From contig UQOC01000082.1 of assembly GCA_900542565.1 (NCBI GenBank), positions 1 through 5,413 of the forward strand: DNA of 5,413 nucleotides. Direction: 5' to 3'. Below the pieces are notes generated by a model. It was not told where the DNA came from. It made no database searches and saw only the letters and a list, made by a program, of their open reading frames with translations. Below, one piece after another: positions 1 to 5,235 of the stretch (positions are counted from its first letter, which is position 1; every line of letters begins with the position of its first letter). The translations under genes were made by a program, and so were the position numbers. This stretch comes from an uncultured Eubacteriales bacterium (GTDB lineage: Bacteria > Bacillota > Clostridia > Peptostreptococcales > Anaerovoracaceae).

Positions 1-20
1 CCATCCATGCAGCCATACAC

Positions 21-41
21 CCGCCTGCCGCCTGCCGCCCG
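21..41. repeat. Short tandem heptamer repeat (CCGCCTG x3)
   Basis: Three consecutive 7-mers, CCGCCTG, CCGCCTG and CCGCCCG, followed by a partial CCGG. The block is GC-rich in sharp contrast to the A/T-rich DNA that begins at 51. It may be the edge of an adjoining gene that lies mostly outside the window: one plus-strand frame ends with TAA at 50-52. There is too little sequence to decide. Confidence 0.5.
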
Positions 42-46
42 CCGGA

Positions 47-69
47 CTGTAAAAAATCGATTTTTTCAG
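47..69. repeat. A/T palindrome AAAAAATCGATTTTTT
   Basis: A perfect 16-bp palindrome at 51-66, flanked by CTG (47-49) and CAG (67-69) that extend the pairing if T50 is bulged. It is self-complementary on both strands and has no obvious gene attached. It could act as a weak bidirectional terminator for a gene ending just left of it. Confidence 0.55.
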
Positions 70-70
70 G

Positions 71-108
71 CAAAAATTCAGAAATTCTTCCATTTTTCTG
101 AATTTTTG
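71..108. repeat. 14-bp perfect inverted repeat (CAAAAATTCAGAAA)
   Basis: CAAAAATTCAGAAA at 71-84 is the exact reverse complement of 95-108, with a 10-nt loop. On the plus strand it is followed by a T-rich run (TCTGTTTTTTTG), which gives it a terminator-like look in that direction, but no plus-strand gene is visible just upstream in the window. The stem is A/T-rich and so of modest stability. Confidence 0.6.
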
Positions 109-176
109 TCTGTTTTTTTGCTATTTTTACAGTTTGCCCCGGAAAATTTTCATGTTTTTACATATACTGAAAATTC

Positions 177-213
177 GCTGACAAAATCAGCAAAAAATCG
201 TATTATTGTCAGC
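177..213. repeat. Two alternative hairpins sharing GCTGA
   Basis: GCTGACAA at 177-184 can pair with TTGTCAGC at 206-213 (8 bp). The same left arm, GCTGA (177-181), can instead pair with TCAGC at 187-191 across a 5-nt loop. The two pairings exclude each other. No gene or known element was recognised around them. Confidence 0.45.
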
Positions 214-264
214 AAGGGCCCGGTTCAACAGTTCACCCTGAACCCGACACGGCTCAGCCATTGA

Positions 265-360
265 CGGATTGACAAAACAGACAAAAAAACAAGGGATCTG
301 TCAAAAAATCCCGCAGTTTTTTTGACAGATCCCATCAAAATCGTATGTTTTGTCAATCCG
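265..360. repeat. Nested double inverted repeat, 15 + 16 bp
   Basis: The outer arms CGGATTGACAAAACA (265-279) and its exact reverse complement (346-360) enclose inner arms GGGATCTGTCAAAAAA (293-308) and its exact reverse complement (318-333). The inner loop is 9 nt (309-317), and unpaired segments of 13 and 12 nt separate inner from outer arms. RNA or cruciform DNA from this stretch could form a 31-bp interrupted hairpin. The shared TTGACA/TGTCA core in both arms suggests one arose from the other, or repeated binding sites. It resembles a small non-autonomous palindromic element, but no target-site duplication was identified. Confidence 0.75.
282..333 (-). terminator. Probable metK intrinsic terminator
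   Basis: Read on the minus strand, the 16-bp perfect stem (333-318 with 308-293) opens with GGGATCTGTC and is followed directly by TTGTTTTTTT (292-283), the layout of a Rho-independent terminator. It lies about 170 nt beyond the metK stop codon and is the first strong stem plus U-tract downstream of that gene. On the plus strand the stem has no T-tract. The stem is longer than a typical terminator, so it may have another role as well. Confidence 0.6.
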
Positions 361-403
361 GCCTCTAAAATATGCCATTTCGGCCTTAAAATCTCTGCTT
401 TTC

Positions 404-438
404 TTGACAGAAATCGCTTTTTCTGCAAAATCTGTCAA
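404..438. repeat. Inverted repeat TTGACAGA/TCTGTCAA
   Basis: TTGACAGA at 404-411 is the exact reverse complement of 431-438, with a 19-nt interior. It repeats the TTGACAGAT-type core of the nested hairpin at 265-360, and the minus strand reads GGATTGACA here (441-433), as it also does at 360-352. It lies between metK and the probable terminator, so it would be in the metK 3' untranslated region. Confidence 0.5.
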
Positions 439-503
439 TCCGCAGCACCCAGGGCCGCAGCGCTCCGAAGATTCCGCCCGCCCGCAGGCTGCGCATGTAT
501 AAC

Positions 504-1688
504 CTACAGGCCCGCCTGCTCTTTCAGGGTCTGGGCCTTGTCGGTATGCTCCCAAGGCAGGTCGATGTCGGTCCTGCCGAAATGACCGTAAGCGGCTACC
601 TGTCTGTAGATCGGCCTTCTCAGGTCAAGATCCCTGATGATGGCGGCAGGGCGCAGGTCGAAGTTCTTTTCTACCAGCTGGGCTACCTTGTCATCATCGA
701 TCTTTCCGGTGCCGAAAGTATCGATCATTATGGACACAGGTTCGGCAACGCCGATGGCGTAGGCCAGCTGCAGTTCGCACTTGTCGGCTATGCCAGCGGC
801 AACGATGTTCTTGGCCACATATCTGGCGGCATAAGATGCGCTGCGGTCAACCTTTGTAGGGTCCTTTCCGGAGAATGCTCCGCCGCCATGACGGGCATAT
901 CCGCCGTAACTGTCTACGATTATCTTTCTGCCGGTCAAGCCGGAGTCGCCGTGAGGCCCGCCTATGACGAACCTGCCAGTCGGATTAACATAATATTTGG
1001 TCTCCTCGTCCAGCAGCTCGGCAGGGATTATAGGCCTGATCACATATTCGATCATGTCCTTTCTTATCTGCTCCTGGGTCACATCAGGATCGTGCTGGGT
1101 TGAAACGACAACGGTGTCTATCCTCTTTACCTTGTCGTCGTCATATTCTACGGTCACCTGAGTCTTGCCGTCCGGTCTCAGATAGCTGAGAGTGCCGTCC
1201 TTGCGGACTTCAGCAAGGCGTCTTGCCATCTTGTGGGCAAGGGCTATAGGCATAGGCATAAGCTCAGGCGTCTCATTGCAGGCATATCCGAACATCATGC
1301 CCTGGTCTCCTGCGCCTATGGTGTCGATCTGGTCGTCCATTATACCTTCTTTGTATTCGAGGGCCTTGTCAACTCCCATGGCTATGTCGCCGGACTGCTC
1401 GTCTATGGCCGAGAGCACGGCGCAGGTGTTGCCGTCAAAGCCGTAATCGCTGCTGTCGTAGCCTATGTCCAGGATGACTTTGCGCACCAGCTTAGGAATG
1501 TCAACATAGCAGTTTGTACTGATCTCTCCCATTACCATGGCATAGCCTGTGGTCGTGGTGGTTTCTGCCGCTACCCTGCCGTAAGGATCCTTTTCCATAA
1601 TGGCATCCAGGATAGCATCCGATATCTGGTCGCAGACCTTGTCCGGATGGCCTTCTGTAACCGATTCTGATGTAAACAATTTTTTCAT
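504..1688 (-). CDS. metK: S-adenosylmethionine synthetase (methionine adenosyltransferase)
   Basis: Makes S-adenosylmethionine from methionine and ATP, releasing phosphate and pyrophosphate; a cytosolic, normally tetrameric enzyme (EC 2.5.1.6). The 394-residue product has the usual bacterial length and all family landmarks: [13 protein letters not shown] near residues 5-17 with the ATP-contacting His14, Lys17 and Asp16; [12 protein letters not shown] at 126-137; the phosphate loop GGGAFSGKD at 268-276; and [20 protein letters not shown] at 235-253. The start is ATG 1688 because an ideal ribosome binding site (GGAGGAG, 1700-1694) lies 5 nt before it. An in-frame ATG at 1787 is rejected because it lies inside the riboswitch stem. 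Expression should be switched off by SAM through the S-box leader directly upstream. The gene is monocistronic as far as the window shows. Identification is near certain. Confidence 0.98.
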   Translation of the reverse strand: MKKLFTSESVTEGHPDKVCDQISDAILDAIMEKDPYGRVAAETTTTTGYAMVMGEISTNCYVDIPKLVRKVILDIGYDSSDYGFDGNTCAVLSAIDEQSGDIAMGVDKALEYKEGIMDDQIDTIGAGDQGMMFGYACNETPELMPMPIALAHKMARRLAEVRKDGTLSYLRPDGKTQVTVEYDDDKVKRIDTVVVSTQHDPDVTQEQIRKDMIEYVIRPIIPAELLDEETKYYVNPTGRFVIGGPHGDSGLTGRKIIVDSYGGYARHGGGAFSGKDPTKVDRSASYAARYVAKNIVAAGIADKCELQLAYAIGVAEPVSIMIDTFGTGKIDDDKVAQLVEKNFDLRPAAIIRDLDLRRPIYRQVAAYGHFGRTDIDLPWEHTDKAQTLKEQAGL

Positions 1689-1736
1689 TTTTTCTCCTCC
1701 TGTCTTACAAACCCCTTTGAGGATGTCCTCAGCAAT

Positions 1737-1761
1737 AAAAAAACTCTCTTGAGAAAGAGAG
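1737..1761 (-). terminator. Riboswitch-controlled intrinsic terminator of the metK leader
   Basis: On the minus strand CTCTCTT (1761-1755) pairs with AAGAGAG (1750-1744) across a TCTC loop, followed by seven T residues (1743-1737). It lies between the SAM aptamer and the metK start codon, 48 nt before the ATG. This is the expression platform: when SAM is bound the terminator forms and metK is not transcribed. Confidence 0.9.
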
Positions 1762-1790
1762 GTCTGAAATTCCGTATCATTCCTCATCTT
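1755..1790 (-). promoter_or_regulatory. Antiterminator pairing of the metK S-box leader
   Basis: The minus-strand segment AAGATGAGG (1790-1782), which contains most of the 3' strand of aptamer helix P1, is complementary to CCTCTCTT (1762-1755) as 4 + 4 bp with one bulged U. CCTCTCTT overlaps the 5' arm of the terminator. P1 and the antiterminator therefore compete for one strand, and the antiterminator and terminator for the other. This is the standard S-box switching logic. Confidence 0.75.
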
Positions 1791-1900
1791 TCAGAAATAG
1801 TATTCTGTAGGATTTAGCACCTTTCATGCATGATCTCTCACATGGCACATAGGTTGCCGGGCTTCGCAGGGCCTATTCCCTCAGCCGCTCTCAATAAGGA
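1781..1900 (-). promoter_or_regulatory. SAM-I (S-box) riboswitch aptamer
   Basis: Read on the minus strand, helix P1 is TCCTTATT (1900-1893) with GATGAGGA (1788-1781). Inside it are conserved S-box elements: GAGAG then GGCTGAGGGA, the GGCCC and GCCCGGCAACC segments (GGCAACC at 1858-1852) that form the kink-turn/pseudoknot region, GGTGCTAAATCC (1821-1810) linking P3 to P4, and a P4 hairpin CAGAA/TTCTG. These identify the class I SAM riboswitch with high confidence. It senses S-adenosylmethionine, the product of the gene it controls, giving direct feedback. The distal part of P3 is short. Confidence 0.96.
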
Positions 1901-1925
1901 TTTTTTTAAATTGTTTCCATATGTC

Positions 1926-1953
1926 ATTATATATCTTTAACCGATATTGTCAA
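1926..1953 (-). promoter_or_regulatory. Sigma-A promoter of metK
   Basis: On the minus strand a perfect -35 TTGACA (1953-1948) and a perfect -10 TATAAT (1931-1926) are separated by 16 bp. Transcription should begin near 1918, about 18 nt before riboswitch helix P1. Such a strong promoter fits control at the level of termination rather than initiation. Confidence 0.88.
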
Positions 1954-1966
1954 GGTACGGCAATAA

Positions 1967-1992
1967 ATTATTTGTATTTTCCGACAAATAAT
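1967..1992. promoter_or_regulatory. 9+9 bp palindrome, candidate operator
   Basis: ATTATTTGT (1967-1975) and ACAAATAAT (1984-1992) are exact reverse complements, with an 8-nt centre. The palindrome covers the -35 region and spacer of the plus-strand promoter and stops two bases before its -10. It lies 14 bp upstream of the metK -35. The position suits a repressor site for the plus-strand gene. It is A/T-rich, so chance palindromes are more likely than usual. I cannot name the protein. Confidence 0.5.
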
Positions 1993-1999
1993 ATATAAT
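1971..1999 (+). promoter_or_regulatory. Promoter of the 2032-3312 gene
   Basis: A perfect -10 TATAAT at 1994-1999 lies 17 bp after a weak -35, TTTGTA (1971-1976). Transcription would begin near 2006, leaving an untranslated leader of about 26 nt that contains the ribosome binding site GAGG at 2020-2023. The poor -35 and overlapping palindrome suggest regulation, possibly with an activator or repressor. Confidence 0.6.
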
Positions 2000-2031
2000 A
2001 CTTGTATAGTCATTTAAACGAGGTAACTATT

Positions 2032-3312
2032 TTGTCATATCAAGATATAAGGTCAAATTTCAGGCTCATCAGCGGCGGGCTGGCGGAAAAAGCCGGTGAC
2101 AGCCGAAAAGAATTTATTTCCGCCTTTTTAACAGATACGAGACTTATGGGTGTGGTCGGGATGTATGTCCACTGGAAACTGCCTGACAATTCTCATCTTA
2201 CGGACCTGCACCAGTTTTTTTATTTTGACGCCGAAGAAACCGGCTTTGATTCGTACAGGAGCGTTCTGGGCGACGGCGGCGGTGCAGAGCTGGAAGAAAT
2301 ACAGGACATTGAAAACTATCTTATGGGAGGTCTGGGAGGTACCAACATCAGCATTTCGGAAAAAGAAGCCAGATACATGCTCCAGAGTTATGTCGATCTT
2401 AACATGCGCAGCAATCTGCCTCTGCCGGAGGGAAGCGATGAGTGCGGGTTTATGCTCTCGCCTCGCATCCGGCTGACAGATACGGAAGAGTATGTGCTCA
2501 TGTGCAAACAGTGTCCTTCCATAGATTCGCCCAACCAGATCATCAATTATTTCCTCATGCGTTGTTTCGGCCGTGACTTCGGCGCTGCAAAATTTCTTAC
2601 AAAAGGCTATGTTCGTACTGATATTTTTCCAGGTCACAAAGCCGCCACTCTGCTGCGCAATGTCATAGAAGAATCAGAAGATTCGGTCAGCGGTTCCAAC
2701 ACTGATTACCATCCCACTGACGACGATAAAACCTTTGGAACATTCAATACTTTCAGATCATACATGTGTGAATCGCTGATCGAGTACAGCGGAAAATATT
2801 TCCTGCTGGTAACTCAGATCACATTGGATAAGCTTAAGGTCGTTAAATATGAAAAAATCTCGGAATTTCAAGTATCTCCGGCAGAGGCTTCCATGATGAC
2901 ATCCCGGCCGGAATTTATAACAGTTGTGGACATGGTCCCTTCAGCTCCACGCTTTGACAGGACCACCACAGCTCTTACATCAAAAGCGATGGTAACAGAT
3001 TATGAAAACGGACAGCTTTATATGATCTTCCACCCCCACAACGACCATGTGAAGAATTCCTCCTATCTTCTTAACGACGATGTGCTGGGGGTCTATTATC
3101 TGTCTGACGACGATCAGCTCATACTGGCTTCATACAGTCTGGATGACATACGAAAGCTGGAACAGGATCTGGCCAACTCTCCCATGGCTTCTTTTGCCGT
3201 TCCCATATCCAAGTATGAATTCAAGGAGCCTGTGCTGTTTGATTTCATAAACAGCGCTTTCGATGATTTTGAAGATTTTGTCACTGCAATAGCAAGGCCG
3301 CCCGAAGAATAG
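2032..3312 (+). CDS. Uncharacterised soluble acidic protein, 426 residues
   Basis: I do not recognise a family. The start is TTG 2032, which has GAGGT (2020-2024) about 8 nt upstream; an earlier in-frame TTG at 2002 lies before the predicted transcription start and has no binding site. The first in-frame ATG comes only after some 38 codons. The protein has no signal peptide or membrane segment, so it is probably cytoplasmic. Visible features are a glycine-rich stretch (LGDGGG, 79-84, and GGLGGTNIS, 99-107), a mixed N-terminal half with several Cys (138, 158, 161, 178), an acidic low-complexity linker about 213-233 that probably separates two domains, a beta-rich C-terminal half with HPHNDH (334-339), and an acidic end (DDFEDF, 411-416). 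The codon and base composition resemble its neighbours, so it looks native. It is a single-gene unit, divergent from metK and closed by its own terminator. Divergence from metK alone is not evidence of a role in SAM metabolism. Confidence 0.85.
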   Translation: MSYQDIRSNFRLISGGLAEKAGDSRKEFISAFLTDTRLMGVVGMYVHWKLPDNSHLTDLHQFFYFDAEETGFDSYRSVLGDGGGAELEEIQDIENYLMGGLGGTNISISEKEARYMLQSYVDLNMRSNLPLPEGSDECGFMLSPRIRLTDTEEYVLMCKQCPSIDSPNQIINYFLMRCFGRDFGAAKFLTKGYVRTDIFPGHKAATLLRNVIEESEDSVSGSNTDYHPTDDDKTFGTFNTFRSYMCESLIEYSGKYFLLVTQITLDKLKVVKYEKISEFQVSPAEASMMTSRPEFITVVDMVPSAPRFDRTTTALTSKAMVTDYENGQLYMIFHPHNDHVKNSSYLLNDDVLGVYYLSDDDQLILASYSLDDIRKLEQDLANSPMASFAVPISKYEFKEPVLFDFINSAFDDFEDFVTAIARPPEE

Positions 3313-3324
3313 GCGGCCTTTTTT
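3294..3324 (+). terminator. Intrinsic terminator overlapping the stop codon
   Basis: AAGGCCGCC (3294-3302) pairs exactly with GGCGGCCTT (3312-3320) across a 9-nt loop, and a T6 tract follows at 3319-3324. The stop codon TAG (3310-3312) lies in the loop and the first base of the right arm, so the last codons encode the left arm. On the minus strand the same stem begins 7 nt after the hydrolase stop codon but is followed only by TTGCTATTG, so it is at best a weak terminator in that direction. Confidence 0.88.
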
Positions 3325-3327
3325 CTG

Positions 3328-4251
3328 TCAACTTTCTGCAAATTCAAGTATGTTTTCATAAATATCTTGCCGGGACGCTTCGTTAAGTATCTCATGACGC
3401 AGTCCCGGATACAAGATCCCGGAAATATTTCTGTAACCAACCTGTCTCAGGAAGTCCTGGCTTTTATGCCAGTTTTTCTCTCCGGCGATCACCGGATCCT
3501 CTGCTCCGGCAAGGAACAGTATCGGCAGATCCGGATTTTTTACATTCCATCCCTTGGGGTCATACACCTGCTTCATCAGCAGAAAAAGGTTGCGAAATCC
3601 ATTGAGCGTGAATACAAATCCGCACATGCGGTCTTTATCGTAATCTTTCACATTATCTGTATTGACTGACAGCCATGCGTTATCCGAGAGGGAACCGCTC
3701 AGGTTCTTGGTATAAGAGCCGAATGCCAGCTTCTGTATGGCCATGCTCCTGTGCCTGTCGCCTTTGACGGCCTTTTCTGCCCTGACCAGCGCAATGGCTG
3801 CGCCCACCAGCGGGTTTGCGCTTGGTGATCCGCATACGATCAGTTTATCTATCTCGTCATCATATTTTTTTATATATTTGCGCACCACAAGGGAACCCAT
3901 GCTGTGTCCGAAAAGTGTCACCGGTTTTCCCGGAAATCTTTCTTTGGCAAGAAGCGTGACCTGATGAAGATCCTCTACGATGAACCCGGCAGTATCATCG
4001 TAAAAATATCCATAGTCATCCGGGCTCTTTACGCTGCCCCCATGCCCTCTGTGGTCATTTATGACCGCTGCATAACCGTTATCAGCCATGAACTCCATAA
4101 ACGGGAAGTATCTTTCCTTATGCTCCGCCATCCCGTGGGATATCTGAAAGATTCCCTTTATCTCGCCATTGGCTGTTTCCGGTGAAAAAATCCCTATGCT
4201 CAAAGGCAGCCCGTCACATGCGGACCGCACGCTTAAAATTTCTTTTTTCAT
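3328..4251 (-). CDS. Alpha/beta hydrolase, monoacylglycerol lipase / S33 serine hydrolase type
   Basis: A 307-residue serine hydrolase of the Hydrolase_4 type (lysophospholipase and monoglyceride lipase-like). The likely catalytic triad is Ser117 in GHSMG (115-119), Asp252 in GAEDP (249-253) and His286 in GLRHE (283-287). ISHGMAEHKERY (38-48) carries the oxyanion HG motif typical of monoglyceride lipases, and DHRGHGGS (66-73) is the usual conserved loop. A variable lid region occupies about 145-235. There is no signal peptide, so it probably acts in the cytoplasm on lipid-like esters; the substrate cannot be told from sequence. ATG 4251 is chosen because AGGAGG (4263-4258) lies 6 nt upstream. 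The frame stays open for 52 more codons but these overlap the preceding YitT gene. It lies 61 bp after that gene and could be co-transcribed with it, as well as from its own promoter at 4307-4335. Confidence 0.92.
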   Translation of the reverse strand: MKKEILSVRSACDGLPLSIGIFSPETANGEIKGIFQISHGMAEHKERYFPFMEFMADNGYAAVINDHRGHGGSVKSPDDYGYFYDDTAGFIVEDLHQVTLLAKERFPGKPVTLFGHSMGSLVVRKYIKKYDDEIDKLIVCGSPSANPLVGAAIALVRAEKAVKGDRHRSMAIQKLAFGSYTKNLSGSLSDNAWLSVNTDNVKDYDKDRMCGFVFTLNGFRNLFLLMKQVYDPKGWNVKNPDLPILFLAGAEDPVIAGEKNWHKSQDFLRQVGYRNISGILYPGLRHEILNEASRQDIYENILEFAES

Positions 4252-4306
4252 GCTGTGCCTCCTGCTTTCTGCCGTCATCACAAAAGCCTGTGCTTTAAGT
4301 TTGTCT

Positions 4307-4335
4307 ATTTTATCACAGTTCCTGTGTTTTCTCAA
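4307..4335 (-). promoter_or_regulatory. Promoter of the hydrolase gene, across the YitT stop codon
   Basis: On the minus strand TTGAGA (4335-4330) and TAAAAT (4312-4307) are spaced by exactly 17 bp, each one mismatch from the sigma-A consensus. The spacer contains the last codons and TGA stop of the upstream YitT-family gene. Transcription would begin near 4300, giving a leader of about 50 nt with the AGGAGG site. This would let the hydrolase be expressed without the membrane protein. Confidence 0.6.
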
Positions 4336-5011
4336 GAGTTTCGGCACATGAGAGTTCTTTTTCTTTTTCGCTGATCCTGCGAGAGAAGCTGTAATTTTTG
4401 ACCACATCTATGGCTGCCGACGAAATACATACTGTCAGCACCGAGCAGGCTATGCGTACCGGCGAGATATAGCTCAGCGAAAGGAAAAGGATCATCATGT
4501 CGGTTGAAAGATATGATGTTGCCAGTTTCCATCCGGTCACACGGGATATCGTCAGGGCCAGAGCATCGTCTCCTCCGCCGGAACCTCCCTGTCTCACTAT
4601 AAGGCCCGTACCTATGCCCACAAACAATCCTCCTGCTATGGCTGCTGCAACCGGCATGGAAGAAAGATCAGGAAGCATCGGCGGCAGCAGTTCCCAGATC
4701 TCGTAAAATGCCGAAACGCTAAGCGTTGATATCATAGATATTACTATGAACTTTCCCCCGAAAAGCCTGAAAGCCATGGCATAGCAAATTATATCCAGCA
4801 CCGGCGTTATAACGGCCGACGGTATCCCCAGCCAGTGCTCTATCAGCAGCATCAGGCCGATTATTCCTCCTTCGGTTATCTCAACCCGCTGATGTATATT
4901 GTGAACGCCAAATGTGCATATGGCCGCTCCCAGTATTATGCAAGCGATCTTTTTCCATGTCATTTCTGCGCGTACTTCTTTTAAACATGCGATCATCGTC
5001 TCTTTATTCAT
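4313..5011 (-). CDS. YitT-family integral membrane protein (short form)
   Basis: A 232-residue membrane protein with six or seven hydrophobic segments, roughly 20-38, 47-62, 66-82, 87-108, 121-140, 168-184 and 186-204. Two glycine-rich family signatures are visible: ITEGGIIGLMLLI (45-57) and RQGGSGGGDDALAL (140-153), matching the repeated GG-x-GG-x-D pattern of the YitT/DUF161 membrane domain. Longer members carry a soluble C-terminal DUF2179 domain; here the protein ends in a charged tail (205-232, rich in Lys and Glu), so that domain is absent. The transported substrate of the family is not known to me. ATG 5011 has AAGGAGA (5024-5018) 6 nt upstream. It probably leads a two-gene unit with the hydrolase. 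The promoter and leader upstream are unusual and are described separately. The family call is confident; the function is not. Confidence 0.88.
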   Translation of the reverse strand: MNKETMIACLKEVRAEMTWKKIACIILGAAICTFGVHNIHQRVEITEGGIIGLMLLIEHWLGIPSAVITPVLDIICYAMAFRLFGGKFIVISMISTLSVSAFYEIWELLPPMLPDLSSMPVAAAIAGGLFVGIGTGLIVRQGGSGGGDDALALTISRVTGWKLATSYLSTDMMILFLSLSYISPVRIACSVLTVCISSAAIDVVKNYSFSRRISEKEKELSCAETLEKTQEL

Positions 5012-5034
5012 GATACATCTCCTTCTCTTTTAAG

Positions 5035-5065
5035 ATGATAAACCCTGGTATCGTTCCAAGGTCAA
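5035..5065 (-). promoter_or_regulatory. YitT promoter with long spacer and internal dyad (MerR-type layout)
   Basis: On the minus strand -35 TTGACC (5065-5060) and -10 TATCAT (5040-5035) are separated by 19 bp. Within the spacer lies an imperfect dyad, ACCTTGG (5062-5056) and CCAGGGT (5048-5042), with one mismatch, roughly centred on the spacer. Overlong spacers with a central dyad are the hallmark of promoters activated by MerR-family regulators. Transcription would begin near 5028, leaving a short leader with the AAGGAGA site. Alternatively, in an RNA started further upstream, the dyad forms a 7-bp hairpin (one G-U pair) followed by UUUAUCAUCUU, a weak terminator. No MerR gene is in the window. 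Confidence 0.5.
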
Positions 5066-5170
5066 GAGGAGATTTGTGTGATTTTTGTGAAACTGCAGAT
5101 AAGAACCTCTATATAGATATGCTTTCTGTACATATGGGCGTCATGCTCATGCGAGAGTACAAATCTCCTC
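5066..5170 (-). promoter_or_regulatory. Possible structured leader of the YitT gene closed by a 12-bp stem
   Basis: GAGGAGATTTGT (minus strand, 5170-5159) is the exact complement of ACAAATCTCCTC (5077-5066), enclosing 81 nt. A G-U and an A-U pair extend the stem inward. Inside is a smaller hairpin, ATATG/CATAT (about 5133-5115). The 3' strand contains ATCTCCT (5073-5067), which is also perfectly complementary to the YitT ribosome binding site AGGAGAT (5023-5017), so stem formation and sequestration of that site exclude each other. This is the layout of a translational riboswitch, but no known riboswitch class was recognised. A small mobile or palindromic element is an alternative, though no clear target-site duplication is present. 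Both readings are inference. Confidence 0.4.
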
Positions 5171-5187
5171 GCAAAGGGCAAATATCT

Positions 5188-5217
5188 ATTTTACATCCAT
5201 GGCTCTGTACTTGCCAA
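5188..5217 (-). promoter_or_regulatory. Possible promoter upstream of the structured leader
   Basis: On the minus strand TTGGCA (5217-5212) and TAAAAT (5193-5188) are spaced by 18 bp, with one mismatch each to consensus. Transcription would begin near 5181, about 11 nt before the 12-bp stem starts, which is what a leader RNA would require. It lies after the terminator at 5236-5262, so it would start a new unit. Confidence 0.45.
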
Positions 5218-5235
5218 AACCGCTTTTAGAAAAGC

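Larger units (their letters stand above)
1..503. other. Non-coding region downstream of metK, rich in hairpins
   Basis: I see no convincing gene here. The stretch after about 50 is very rich in A and T and contains at least five separate inverted repeats (listed individually). Many share the core TTGACA/TGTCAA or GACAAA/TTTGTC. Reading frames that stay open here are low-complexity (many Phe and Lys codons from A/T runs), cross hairpin arms and lack ribosome binding sites. The last part, 440-503, is GC-rich and holds only a short hairpin (CGCA/TGCG near 484-494). All of it lies downstream of metK on the minus strand, so it is most simply a 3' untranslated or intergenic region, or a decayed or non-autonomous repeat element. 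Confidence 0.7.

Noticed and set aside
222..245. GGTTCA...TGAACC at the left end as a copy of the right-end TGAACCCCC repeat
   Set aside because: Only six bases per arm match and the spacing and loops differ, so this is probably chance.
7..264. Plus-strand 85-codon frame at the left end
   Set aside because: It is low-complexity Phe/Lys-rich translation of A/T runs, crosses three hairpins and has no binding site.
265..440. CRISPR array, because of the repeated GGATTGACA/TGTCAATCC units
   Set aside because: The copies are in mixed orientation, unequal in length and unevenly spaced, so they are inverted repeats and not direct repeats with spacers.
1689..1787. In-frame N-terminal extension of metK by 33 codons
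   Set aside because: It begins inside riboswitch helix P1 and runs through the terminator, and the ATG at 1688 has an ideal binding site and the family's normal start [17 protein letters not shown].
4252..4407. 52-codon N-terminal extension of the hydrolase
   Set aside because: It overlaps the YitT coding region, lacks a ribosome binding site, and the Lys-rich sequence does not match the hydrolase family; ATG 4251 has AGGAGG at the right distance.
5109..5116. PreQ1 riboswitch suggested by AGAGGTTCT on the minus strand
   Set aside because: The second half of the PreQ1-I stem and the A-rich pseudoknot tail that should follow are not present.
5109..5150. Minus-strand 13-codon frame MSMTPICTESISI as a leader peptide
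   Set aside because: GAGGAG lies about 14 nt before its ATG, too far for a good binding site, and the peptide has no run of a regulated amino acid.
5035..5229. Plus-strand reading frame of 64 codons upstream of the YitT gene
   Set aside because: There is no ribosome binding site, it runs through the promoter dyad and both arms of the 12-bp stem, and its product resembles nothing I know.
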